NCBI GenBank assembly: GCA_003342815.1
Contig: PTEX01000054.1
Coordinates: 4,306,546 to 4,370,545 of the forward strand
DNA length: 64,000 nucleotides
Reading direction: 5' to 3'
Origin: Eudromia elegans
Lineage: Eukaryota > Chordata > Aves > Tinamiformes > Tinamidae
The notes under the pieces are model-generated. The model worked only from the letters and a program-made list of their open reading frames with translations. It had not been told where the DNA came from and did no database searches. The translations under genes were made by a program, and so were the position numbers. Below are positions 1-25,900 of the stretch, piece by piece (within the stretch, counting starts at the first letter, position 1; every line of letters begins with the position of its first letter).

Positions 1-1242
1 ATTTGGTGCCATTGTATTTTGCAGTTCTGGTGTTTGTGAACAGAATTTGTCGTCTCAGCGCTTAATCTTTTAGCTTTTTTCCCCTGTTCTTTGTGATTAT
101 CAATGGGTCAGTTGTGTGGCTGAGTTAACACACATTGATTGCAATAAGGAGCATCTTGTTTTTAGCAGAACTCTCTGACAAAAGCAACAGGGAGCTCTCC
201 TGAAAAACCCTGGGTGATGTGGCTCAACTTCCAAGTAGGGCAGCACTATTTTCTTTGAGTTGTGCCAAGTCCCAATAGTTTTGCTGGAGCTGGTCCTGTA
301 GTTGGGCTTTACACCAAAAGGACCCATGTGTTTTTGTGTCTGTTCATGCCATCTAATGGAAGAGAAAACGATAGGCTCCCTCCATTAAGTCATTTAGCTT
401 TATGCTTCCTTTCACCTGCTAGTGTAGTTTCGATTCTGTGGAGATAATGTATAGTGCCATCAATGAGGCTGCAAAGAACCTTTTATGCCTATAAATCTCC
501 TTCCCCCTTCAGTACCGCATTTTAAGAAAGAGCATCCAAACAAACCAGAAATGCCAAATGAATTTATTTTTCATTATTAATTGTTGAAGCAGGAGCCAAA
601 GGAAGACAGTAAAATATAACCTAGCAGGAAAACCCAGACCCTCCGAAAAATAATAATGAGAGAATTGCTTTTTATACAGACACTTGTTTGTCAACATCTG
701 CCCCAATGTAAAAGATACATAAGTCAAAGCCATTCCCCAACAGAGAAATAGTCAGGAAAGCAGTCACTCAGCCCTGTGGTTTTAAAAGCACAGGCAGAGG
801 AGCATCTAGTGGCATCAGACACAGTCACTGTTTGGTGGGGGCCCATCCAAAACACCCCTCAACCTCTCTGGGCTTCTTGCAAACCACAAAGCTGGAGAAG
901 ACAAGAACATGAGCAGGCCCCAAGGACGGGGCTGCCTTTTGCTTTAGATTAACCAGCCGTTTTGTAGCATTAAATCAACAAATTAATGCCGATGCCATCG
1001 GATAAAACGCTCTGTGTGAGGCTTGTTTAGTTGCTTGTCAACACTTGAGTACAACAGTCATGGGGGGAGGGAGCCCGGCTCTATCGTGGAGGCTACTGCT
1101 AATTATTATCCGAAAGGGCTTCATTTGAAAGTAAAATGATAACATTTTAATTTCATCTCTTAATGAAGCAATACAAATTTGTTAATTAGCGCAATTGTTT
1201 GAGTGACAGGCGTGTAACCAAGCTGTCATTTCCTCTTCACAG
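1..1242 (+). other. AUTS2: AUTS2 intron upstream of the microexon (partial)
   Basis: I see no coding exon here. The preceding human AUTS2 exon should end in a segment like QKDPR, and no such codons next to a splice donor are visible, so that exon is left of the window. The last 250 bases are AT-rich with several TAATTA-like homeodomain cores and a TGACAG motif, and they run straight into the pyrimidine tract and acceptor of the 30-nt exon. Confidence 0.8.
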
Positions 1243-15662
<14,420 letters not shown>

Positions 15663-16118
15663 GCAGAGCGGAACTAAATCAAAACCGTACAAAAGAGGGA
15701 CAGGACACTGTAAATGAACATAATATAAAGACCTTCTTACTAGTCATTGATACAGACTGGGGATGTGACCCGCTGTACCATATGTATAGGCCTGAGTGCA
15801 AAGATTTTGAAATTTTTTTTTTTTTTTTTGTATATTATATGTGGAAATTTTCCAGATCTTTTAGCCAAGTCTATATGTTCCTCGTGTCTCCTACTCTTAT
15901 TTTATTTCTAGTTTAAAGTTTCAAAATTTGAACTGAAGAACAAGACATTAATCTGAATGATTTGTCTAGAAACAAAACCCACCACCAATGACAACCATAC
16001 AAAGCTCTTTCAGACCAGAAGTGAAGACAATTGTAGATATTTATGTAAAAAGATTGCTTCATGGGTTAATGGTTCATATATGCAAAAAGGGTAAGATGAA
16101 AGCTTTACTTTGTACAAA

Positions 16119-16126
16119 TGTAAATA
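16119..16126 (+). promoter_or_regulatory. AUTS2: Pumilio response element in the AUTS2 3' UTR
   Basis: TGTAAATA matches the vertebrate Pumilio consensus TGTANATA exactly. It lies upstream of every polyadenylation signal, so all 3'-end isoforms would carry it. Function is inferred from the motif alone. Confidence 0.5.
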
Positions 16127-16838
16127 GATAAAATTAAGTAACATAATACATTAATACTTCTTAAACTGTGCTATTTGCAAACTTAATATTGATCAACACA
16201 GTCGGCTTATGCTGTGTTACATATATTGTTATAGACAGCTAAACCCCTTCAACTATGCAATGAATTTTAAGGCTTTTCACAAAAGCCTTTATAACTCAAA
16301 GGAGCCTTTTCAACACACAACATAATTAAAGTCATATTTTCCCTGAACAAGCTCGTCTGTAATAGAAACCTCTTTCTCTTGCTTGTTTTGGCGAAGAAAC
16401 AACCCATTAGAAGTGTAAGTTTTCCATCTGAAGCCCTGCATCGAGACGCTGATGTTCCTGTAGCTCATGTATTCCTCAGCACTCACCAGGTTAGCAAGTT
16501 GTAATCACTAATACTGTAGTCAGGACGTACAGTTTTTCAGTCACACGAATCTGGGTTATACAGAGTAAGAAGCAAATGCTGGATATTTTCCAGAACTTCC
16601 GTCACTTAACATGTCCAGTTTAGTTTGGGAAGAACGTCTGATTATAGCCATTCATGTCTATTTTTGTCATTGGTGTGTCATTTTTATCTGTCCACACACT
16701 TTTTTTTTTTTTTTGGGTTAAGTGATTTTTTAGCTACTTCTTTTCTAAATGATGGATCTGTTTTCATTGTGGATTAGTAGTTTAATTAATGAACTCCAAT
16801 GCAGATTTCATAATGCAATTTATTGTATTTCGGTTGGT

Positions 16839-16844
16839 AATAAA
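16839..16844 (+). promoter_or_regulatory. AUTS2: AUTS2 proximal polyadenylation signal
   Basis: AATAAA followed within about 40 bases by a GT-rich segment (CCTTGTTGTTCCC). Use of this site would give a UTR of about 1.2 kb. Confidence 0.6.
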
Positions 16845-17079
16845 GTCTGTGAATAGTTAACAGGTCAGCCTTGTTGTTCCCTAATCATGGAAGACGTGAA
16901 ATAACACGGAGAACACGATCCTTTTTAAAAATATGCATCGATCTTCTAAAACCTCTGTCTTTTCATAACACACTTTTTTATAATGCGTTAAGTTTCTTGT
17001 CTAAAATATTTGGAGAGAATATGACTTTATCAGAGAAAATTCAATATCTTGTCTACTGGACTGTAAAATATATGTATGA

Positions 17080-17085
17080 AATAAA
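17080..17085 (+). promoter_or_regulatory. AUTS2: AUTS2 middle polyadenylation signal
   Basis: AATAAA followed by a T/G-rich segment (TTGGTCTTCTAGTGT). A plausible alternative 3' end. Confidence 0.5.
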
Positions 17086-17284
17086 ATTAGTTCCATTGGT
17101 CTTCTAGTGTATTAAAGTGCTATCTGAAGTTGTTATCCTGTTTGGGCAAAAAAAAAAAAAAAAAGAAAAAAGAAAAAAAGTTAACTACAGACAGTTGTTT
17201 CTAATGATCAGAGATCTATTTTAGTAGTCAACTGAAGGTTTAGTTGTGAGCTTCAGATTTTGTGAACTCCAGATGTTGTGCAGT

Positions 17285-17371
17285 GGGTTTTTTTTTTCCT
17301 TTCTTTCTTTTTCTTTTTTTTTTCTTTTTTTTTTTTTTAAGAAAAATACAAAAAAAAAAAAAAATCAACCC
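17285..17371 (+). repeat. AUTS2: T-tract/A-tract inverted arrangement in the 3' UTR
   Basis: GGGTTTTT begins a pyrimidine tract of about 50 bases, followed after a short spacer by a run of 15 or so A and then TCAACCC. GGGTT can pair with AACCC and the U tract with the A tract, so the RNA could fold into a long A-U hairpin just before the distal polyadenylation signal. Confidence 0.7.
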
Positions 17372-17463
17372 TGAAGAATATGTACACTGGAACCGTAGTG
17401 GTAGCTTTCAGTATTGTAAAGAGATTGTTATATACAAACCTTTTTGCTGTTTATCCTGTATGT

Positions 17464-17469
17464 AATAAA
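17464..17469 (+). promoter_or_regulatory. AUTS2: AUTS2 distal polyadenylation signal
   Basis: AATAAA in the context TGTATGTAATAAAGTCC. Its distance from the stop codon agrees with the length of the main human AUTS2 3' UTR, so I take it as the principal end of the gene. Confidence 0.75.
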
Positions 17470-17485
17470 GTCCTTTCTAGATCCT

Positions 17486-19040
17486 ATGTGAAAAGAGAAA
17501 GTGAAGCGGCTCTCAATCTTCAGCATGTTTCCTCATCAGCGAAGACTTGTGTAATGTAAATTGTGCCATGTTATTAAAAAATGTGAACTAAACCGCTAGG
17601 TGCTTCTTTGTGTGGAGTACCCCATCATCGCTATGGGGGCAAATTCATACTTTTCCCCCCCAAGAGTGTCTCTTTTTTTCTTGCTCAGAGGAAACAGCCA
17701 TTAAAAAAAGGATATGACGAACTTTTATAAGCCATCTTCTAAAGATGATTATAATCTCTTTGAATAAAGGAGCAAAAAGGAGACCAGATCCTTGGCTTGT
17801 CCAGATTCTCCAAGATAAATCAGCACCCTGTGTACGTCAGTGCCCAGTTGCTCTCTCGAGTCAGGGCACAGCTCCGTACGGGGCTGTTTGCCCTTTGTGC
17901 AAATTGGTGCCGTTCCCCGCAAGCCGATGGCATTTGACCAGTCTACATGAGCTAAGGATATGGCTCTCAAATCCTATGAGCAATCTGTACATAACTGCAT
18001 AAAAGACATTGACACCTAGGGTACTCTTTTTAATTTGTGCATAAATATATTCTTTTTTTGTTTGGTGTTTTTTTTTTTGCAAGTCATTCATTTTTTCATA
18101 GTGCTGCTTTGATGGTGTCCTCTTCTGGAGGGGAGGGGGCAAGAAAGCAAGCTCTTTGCTGCATGATTTCCGGAGCTTTTTTTAGTTTTTGCTGGTGACA
18201 AGCTTGTTGCGAGCACTTTGGAAGCCTTTCGCCAAGTTACTCTGGCAGAAGTAACTTGGAGACGCTGAAATTGGCCTTCTTGTGCAAGTCATGGCAAGCT
18301 TTCTTCTCCCGCAGTTGCTTGATGAGGGGGAGCAATTACATGTATGGTGCCGTATATTGGAGTTGTTTTGGATTTGCTTCTCCACCCCTCCTGTATTTCT
18401 GTCCACAGTTTGTTATTCCCAGGTAAATCTAAGGAACGTGATGCGTCCCTGGATTCCAACCGTGCAGTTCAGAAAAAGGATAGCCCTATCTTAAAAAGAA
18501 AAAATAGTAGTTCCAAAGAGTGGACCCAACTGGAGGACGCCTGCACAGTTACAGTGCAAGGCTAAAGGCAGAGCAGCTTCTGCCAGGCTCGTCTTGGAGC
18601 ATTTGATGATGAGTCCTGAGGGCTCTATCAGGGTCGCCAGGGAAAAGAAAGCTGGTAACTCATTGTACTGCCTGTGACCCTTGAGCTTCCCATTGCTCAG
18701 GGCAATGCTGCTGATGGTCCTTAATTCCCAATCAAGCCAACGAACACTCCGCTCCAGAGTCCCAGAAGACTGTCAGGCACTTGGCTCTCTTGGAATTAAT
18801 ACAATCTAAGTGGCAACGCTCCAGTGGAGAGCTGGGTGTCTGGTCTTCTTATGAGAGCACCGATACTCCTGAGAATGTGCCTGGAAGATGTGACGAGAGA
18901 GGGAAAAAGACACTGATGCTTCTGAACTTCTTCCGAGGCTTCTCAGAAGCTTTGGTACAGAGACCTTAGCTTGCAGCTGTAGCTGACAATCTTTTTAAGC
19001 AGGGCTTTTCCATTCAAGACTTAATCTTTTATTTTGGACT
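17486..19040. other. AUTS2 downstream flank
   Basis: No gene seen. A further AATAAA at 17763 lies beyond the likely gene end. Short open frames here are unremarkable and have no recognisable motifs. Confidence 0.6.
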
Positions 19041-19139
19041 CTTAATATTTAATATTAAATAATTATTAATATTATTAATATTATTAATATTTTTAATATT
19101 TTTAATATTTTTAATATTTTTAATATCTTTAATATTAAA
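19041..19139. repeat. AT-rich simple repeat (TTTTTAATAT-like)
   Basis: About 100 bases composed only of A and T apart from a single C. It begins as ATT/AAT trinucleotide-like repeats and continues as a run of TTTTTAATA units about ten bases long. The sequence is strongly self-complementary (AATATT cores), so it could extrude a hairpin. Confidence 0.9.
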
Positions 19140-22100
19140 GAACTCAACACAAAACTCAAACCAAATACTAGGCGTACAAGTGAAATGCACCATAGTGGTA
19201 TGTGCTGTAAAGTGTAAAACACCTGAAGCCTAGAAGCCCCTGAGCGACCACATGAATGCCATGCAGGACCTTAGCTTTGGGTGCTGCAGATCCCGTCCCA
19301 CCTCCCTCCCTTCCAGCTTCCTGCTTCGCAGCTTCCCATCGCTTGGCCGGATGCCGGTGCGCAGGCTGTAGGAAGTGGTTCTTCGACAGCAATCTCATAT
19401 CACCTGTTCTCTGATAAAAAACTTGTTGTCTTCCACGCTTTGTCCATCCTTTCTTGTTTTAACCTTGTGTATTGTCTTCCTTCAGTAGATGTCCAGCTCT
19501 AACCTGTTTCTTTTATTTATTCTTTGCTGTTTATACTTCACTGCTACTGTAACTTTCCTCTTGCCTTTTTTGACAGTCATGCTTTCTTTAATGGCTTATG
19601 ACAGCTAAATCTATAAAGAGTCAGCAAGAAACACTGAAAATGACTTTTTCCCCCCAAGAGTCCTACCTACATACTGTATATTTTTGTTCCTTTTTTAACT
19701 ATTGCTTGTGTGAGCTTGTGAAAACAGAAACTGAAATCCTTGCTGGGCTTAAAGAGAAGGACAGGAAGGCTGGGGAGGATTTTATGTGAAAATGTGTTCT
19801 TTTGCTACAGCTGTGCCTTGTTAAGTAACTATTCAGCATGATTCCTGGTGTGTTTTTGAACTCTTAACTCCTCCTTTGCACATGCAGGTCAGCTCTGCTG
19901 AAAGCCACTGGAGCAAGGTAACAAGTTGTTGATTTTATTGCCTTTATCAAGGAACCTCTTGATGTGTTTCGGGTGGAAAAGAAGAAGGAGCTGTGGTCCA
20001 GTCAATGACAAGGGGCTTTGATACTTCCCTGGTGACGCTAGGTAAGAGAATTTGCTTCTTTAGGCTCCTGCTGCCATCCCTGGAGATGCACCGATATCTT
20101 CAGCAAGCAATTTGGAACAGGATCCCATCTTAAATGGTCTGAATTATCTTTTGAAGGTGACTCCTTTATCTGTGGAGGGAGATGAGTCTCTAGTTTAAAT
20201 GGGTCTGTCAAATCCGTGGAATCAAGTGGCGGGATTAACTCTGCCCGTATTGGTTCTGCTGCCTCCGTTCTGTAACATGGAGCTCGGGTTTCTGTTCGTT
20301 CTTTGGCACAGCAGAGAGCTAATCCTGGCCATCCTGCTTGTGCCCGGCTTCTCCTGCAGCTTTGGGGATATGTTCTGCCTTATATTACATGTGTACAATG
20401 ACCCTGACAGGACCCTATGCCTGGTTCCCTGACTGGGACAAGTGAGCTGCTCTCAGTGCTCCTAGAAAACAAGTCAAAACCCCTTTGGTAGTACTAAGAG
20501 ACCAGAGGGAAAGCGGAGGGTCTCTCAGATGTGTCCAGAGCACTGAGTTTTGCAGGCCAGGCCAGCCCATCTTCTCCCTGTGTTGGTCTGCCCGGGCTTT
20601 GATGCTTTGTGGACATGCATGTGGTGCAAGTGCCCAGGTGTTCCTGGCCACACGGACTATCTCCGTGTTTGTCCATGTGTGGAGACACGTGTGGCCAGAT
20701 GTGAACATCTGCTCCCCATTGCCAGGAGCCATCCCACAGGGCTGGGCCTGCCCGGAGCACCCAGCGGCCTGGGGGGAGACCCTTGCGCCCCTTCTTCAGG
20801 AGCCCTTCCTGGAGACCATGGTCCTTGCATTCGACGTTTCTTCTGCTTTTCTGGTAATGAAAAACTTTAATTCACCCTTTTCCCTGTGTTAGGAATGGGC
20901 AGAAAAGCCCAGCTGGGAGCACAAACCTGAGAGTCATTGGCAGGACTTCACGGGGTGGTGGGCTGAGATTTGCTAAAACTGTCTTGGTGAAGCAGTTGGT
21001 TTTACTGGGTTATTTATCAAGAGGATAATTAAGTGCCTCAGGTATGGGCGAGAGCTGATAAGGCCGGTGGTCATTCTGGCAGTGATCCATGGAGGGCCCC
21101 TGTGCCATATTTTACAGCTGTGACCTGTTTAATCGCCGTCATCTCGGTGTGTTGGAACCCCCTTCGCCGTGTAGCCTTCTCCTTGCTTGGATCTACAATC
21201 CGTCGCTCTACTGTAAAGTCCTCTGTTTAGCCCTGGGTACCTAGTTGTCCGCCAGCAATACAATCCTTTCTGTTCCCAGTCTAAAAAAAGAATTGGGCAA
21301 GGACTAAATCAATGGATTAAAGGAAGTTTTGGCTATCAAATACCCAGTATTACTGTGAGACAACGGCGTGCGTCTTCTGCTTCGCATCTTGACAACCCTT
21401 AACTAGTTTCCATTGAATTGACTGCTGCACATTTCCTTGGATACAACAGAGGCTCCTTTTGGCATCAAAAGCCTCCAGCTAGACTTTAAAATCCAAATAA
21501 AAATGCAAATATAAACTTCTTCCAGGGATTTTTCAGAAGTCCTTGAAGGGCCTTGGGCCATTGGAGGCAAACGTGATTTATGTGGAGTTCACTTAAGAAG
21601 ACTCCTGTACAATTAGCGCCGCCTCCGTGCTCTCCAAGAAGAAGGTTTCCTCTGGGTTAATACTAGAGCTTTTGGGCACAAGTGGATTTATTTTACGCTG
21701 TTGGGAGAGGCTGCCATTCCTCGGAGATACCACAAGAGGGTAGTTAAAGAGCCTGAAATACGTGTAGGCTGACGGGACGGCGCCGCTGCTTTGTGCAAGG
21801 TGAAGGTGACCATAAATTACTTTGATATCAGCCTGATCTTCGAGGAGTGCTCTTGTTCGCCCACATTAAAGATGGGAATCTCGCATGTGCCGTGGCAGGC
21901 CAGGAGTGACCTCGTTTTAGCTTGATTTACGTGAGCAAGAGGAAGTGGTCCGTCCCCGCAGTGTTCAACCTGAAGATGGAGAATCAAATCCTGGGACGTT
22001 AGGACAGGCTTCATCTGCATCGCCTGGCTGTGCGGCACACTGTCAAAAAGTTGGCCCACAGTTAATCCTGCCCTATGTGTAGCTCTGTTCACCTCTGCTT

Positions 22101-22414
22101 TTGTCATGTCGCCCTCCTGACTCTCAAAAGAGGCCCCTTTCAACGGGGGAGAAGAGGCAGAGTGACGTGGTGTCCTCATCTCCCGTTCCCATGCCGAGAC
22201 TGGGTCCTGCATGACGGAGCATGACCCCGCCAGGTACTCGTTCTGGGCCTGTCCCAGCCTAGCAAACGTCCTTCGGGCCCCATGGAGATCCACATGGACC
22301 TGTATGAGCTCGTACTGCTTGACATGGACCCCTTTCAGCATGTGGAGCTTGGCAGGGGCCTGTAGAGGCTCATCACAAGTCCCTAAGAGTCCACAGTGCC
22401 TGACACAGCCCTCT
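19140..22414. other. Intergenic, no gene recognised
   Basis: Nothing with support for coding. 20485-20892 is GC-rich and open in several frames on both strands at once, which argues for composition rather than a gene. The block 21300-21830 contains an octamer ATGCAAAT (21503-21510) and an ACAATTAGCG homeodomain-like site, and may be regulatory. Confidence 0.6.
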
Positions 22415-22902
22415 ACAAACACAGAGAGGCCAAGAGGAGCCTCTACAAGACAGCAAACCCTGGCACAAGCCTGCATGGGCCCCTGTCAGCCAAGCACAAG
22501 TCCATATGAGCCTGTAAAGGCCAATCTGAGCATGTAGGAGCACACAAGTTAGTAGGTGCCCTTATGAGGTCACCTGAGCTGGTAAAGGTCTGCACGAGCC
22601 CATAGCAGCCTGAAAACCCTGGATTGTGTCCATATGGGCCCTTAGAGCTGGCAGAATCCCATAGGAACCCATAGAGACCAGCATAAGCACACAGAAGCCC
22701 ACAAGGGTGCCATGATCCTGTACAAGCCTGTGGTGGCCTGCGCAAGCCTGTGCAAGCCCATAGAGCCCAGAATGAGACCCGCAGACCCCGGTATGAGCCA
22801 GTACAGTGGAGCACATGCCTATATAAGCCCACAGAGTTCCTCATGATCCTGTATGATCCCATAGAGGCCAGCAGGAGTCCGTAAAAGACCGCAGACGGTG
22901 GC
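22415..22902. repeat. Degenerate 30-bp minisatellite
   Basis: About 16 diverged copies of a unit near 30 bases. Typical units begin ATGAGCCTGTA and end CCCATAGAGGCCAGC. Unit boundaries I could place: 22445-22474 (30), 22475-22505 (31), 22564-22593 (30), 22594-22623 (30), 22624-22652 (29), 22653-22682 (30), 22683-22711 (29), 22712-22741 (30), 22742-22771 (30), then one long unit to 22812, 22813-22842 (30), 22843-22872 (30) and 22873-22902 (30). Because 30 is divisible by three, stop-free frames persist, giving minus-strand open frames of 139 and 84 codons with ten-residue periodicity. The array may reach further left to about 22290 in a more decayed form. Confidence 0.8.
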
Positions 22903-25900
22903 AGGAGAGCCCTGGGGAATCATCCGGGTCTCCTCTGCTTCGGCTCGAGCCCTTCAACCTCACTGCGTTTGACTCCACTGTTGCCGTGAAGTCTCAGAGC
23001 CCAAGCGACCCAGGCTGGACAGAGACAGCCAAGGGGAGGGTCGTTCAAAGACCAGGGGGGACCACAAACACTTTGTCCTCTGCCACGGGACACCAGGTTA
23101 CAGAGGCAGCAAACTGAAGGCCAACTTAGATGCAGGTGCAGCTGGAAGGGGAGCTGCAGAGGGCAGAGTAGGAGAGCGAGAATGGGCTCTGTGCACAGCT
23201 GATCCTGCAGGCGGGAATCCTGCAGGTTGCACCATCAGGGTGTCGAACAGAGATTTATTTTAGACACTAGAGGGAGATACTCTCCCAGAGTTGTGGGACT
23301 GTGACAGTAGGTTTGTCCTCCATCAACACGTCTCTCCCTGTTGCTTTGAGAAGTGTTGGGGTGGAATAGCTGATGTCTTACTGACTGGCTTCTTGAACTG
23401 TTCTGTCTTGCCATTTTTTGGCGTACCTTTTAGGGTTGTTTTTGTTTTGTTTGTTGCCCCTCTCTTTTTGTTCCCCCAGCATCTCCGCAGCCTCCCGGGT
23501 TCTCTTGCCTCTCGGTCCATGCTGCAGAGAGGGGGTAGCACGCTGCCCCCGGGCTCCAGCTCCCGGTCTAAGCCAAGAAGGACCGTGCTGGGCTTTGGAT
23601 TATACACCCTCGGGGCGCTGGAGTTAAGAAAGATCTGGAGCTGAGTTGATTTGGATAAATAAATGCTCTAGCTCTAAGATCATCGGTAGCCCCTGGTGAT
23701 GACAGATAAAAGAAGTGACAGAAAAGAGGTAAGTGTGACAGGCTGGTGCGAGTGCCTTTTTACTTCCCTTTTTTTTTTTTTGCTTTCTTTTGTCAGCAGA
23801 AGCCACAGCAATCTCCTTTCTGTTGCTACCACCACCTCTGACCTGTTGTCCCCTCACGTTCCTGGGCCTGGGAGGCCCTTCTGCCGTCTAAACGCAGACA
23901 GAAGGAGCAGATCTCTCATCTCGCCCTCACCTGGACGTGTGACTGTCCCAGCCTGTAGCATCAGAGCTGGGTTTGGCAGCGAGCAGTCGCCTCAAGCGAG
24001 ACAAGGCGGCATCAGTGAAGCCCCTGACCTCGGCCCCTGCTTCCAGGGACCTGCACGGCCTCGCGGGGGCTGCTCAGACCGCTCCTGTCACCAGACAAGG
24101 TACTAGAGGAAAAAATCAGTGTCAGCAGTTGCAGACAGAACCGGTTTAAAATAAGACTCCTGATTAAAAATCTCTTCAAGCGAGGGAAGAAACCTCTGCA
24201 ATTCCCGTCTTTCACATATTCACCCTCCGTATTCTCTCACCACTCGCCTCTTCCCTGATGCCTAATGGTTACTTTCCCTTTGTTTTTAACATCAGAGAAG
24301 GAAGGGAGGATGCTGGGGAACAGAGTGAGTGCAGTAAGACAAAATATGACCTTTTTGAGCGGAAACTGTTTTTGCAGACGTTGTCTCGGTGCGTCCTTGC
24401 CAGCTGCAGCAGTGGGTCGGGAGGGATGCAGCGGGACCTCGGTCTCGGCACCTGAAGGACGCCGGTCTTCACCTCGTCCGTAAGAAGCAGGACCTTTAAA
24501 AGGCTTTTTTTTTTTTTCTTTTTTTCATTGTTTTTAACTGAAGCTTGTGCAGCTCTGACCCCATCTGTCAGATCTCCAGGGTGATACCAGGCAATGCTCT
24601 TCCTGGTACTATGGGGATACAACCAAATTATCCAAAATTATGGGAAAATTTGTCTTCATTCCACTTGGTTGGAGAGCAACCAGGTGTGTGCTGTTCTGCA
24701 GCATGTTTCTTCAGATGACTGAAATGTCATAAAAATTATATTTCAAAGCAGCAGACTGTAGAACTTCAGTTTTGATTCCTCTTCTAGCCTGCTGGGGAGT
24801 TTTAGGCAAGTTAGACCAGGAATCTGTGTCTCTGGTTCTTCCTTTCCAACAGGACATCACCCCCTCAATACCTCCCCCATGAAGAAGTTTTTAGATGTAT
24901 TATTAGCCATTCCATATTAGAGATTTCATTGTAGGGTATGTTTATTATTATTATTATATTTGGTAGTATCCGCTAGCAATGCAGTAAGTCTGCTTTGGCG
25001 AGTTATTTAGTTTTATCTTTAGGTTGATTTGAATTAAGAGGGATTATATTCAAAGTGGGCATCGGATTTGAAGATTTACTCTGTAATGACTGCAATAGCA
25101 TTATGTGGCTGCTAGGTCTGGGCTCCATGGTTTTGGAGCCACGTGAACGTGCATCCTGTCTCTGTAGCTTTGCCTTAGCAAACTTTACTCTGCATGGCCC
25201 CAAGACTGCCTGATAAAACGGAGAACAAGCTCACACAAACTTAGCATCAGTTGAATCTCTTTCTATTTGCATACTTAGATGAGATTCCGGCAGCTGGATT
25301 ACTGCAGATCAGAATGGATATTGTTGTGCACACCTCATTGCTACCTGCAGTTTCACCCAAATACACAAGGCTGCATTTGCCTGTCGTTGAAGGGCTGTGT
25401 CATGAATGTCCTTGATTTCCACCTCAAAAATACCCTGCATATGATGAGTGCCTGCAGCACTTTTGGGTGTGAACTAAGCAGGGTCTGTATGCTGAACCTG
25501 TGAATACAACTGCAAAATAAAATGACAGTTCTGTAGTATTGAACTTACCCATGTTGGAAAATCATCAATTTGAATCATCAAAAGCAGATTAATCTTATTT
25601 GAAATGTGTTAGTGGGAACAAGTCAGTGTCTTGATTTCCTGTTTTTTATTTTACTTATTTTATTTAGCTATGAATTATGTGTCTGGTTTTCACTTTAAAC
25701 ACGTCCCATGTGCTCAAATTAAGGACCACCGTATTGCAAGTCTGTCCACTGGGACAGGAAAAAACAGTCGAGTAAATACAAACTGAGGGGAGAGGGTCAC
25801 AGGCAGGTAAAAAGACTTATGTGATAGTTGACATGAGTGTGGATCATCTGATTCTTTTCTCCAACATACCAGATTTATTTCTTTATTTATTTAACGAGGA

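Larger units (their letters stand above)
15663..17485 (+). other. AUTS2: AUTS2 3' UTR
   Basis: The UTR runs from the TAA to just past the last AATAAA (17464). Its length of about 1.8 kb agrees with the human transcript, and the final bases (CCTGTATGTAATAAAGTCC) resemble the human 3' end. It carries long T runs (about 15813-15830 and 16701-16714), a Pumilio-type TGTAAATA at 16119-16126, three AATAAA signals, and a large T-rich/A-rich inverted arrangement at 17285-17371. Confidence 0.85.

Noticed and set aside
21817-22476. 219-codon minus-strand open frame
   Set aside because: No family resemblance. Its N-terminal part runs into the 30-bp minisatellite, whose period keeps frames open by itself.
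22443-22862. 139-codon minus-strand open frame rich in Gly, Leu, Tyr and Cys
   Set aside because: It is simply the translated minisatellite; the ten-residue rhythm follows the 30-bp unit.
23500-24480. GC-rich zone as a CpG island or promoter
   Set aside because: CpG dinucleotides are not dense enough, and no TATA or transcript start context was evident.
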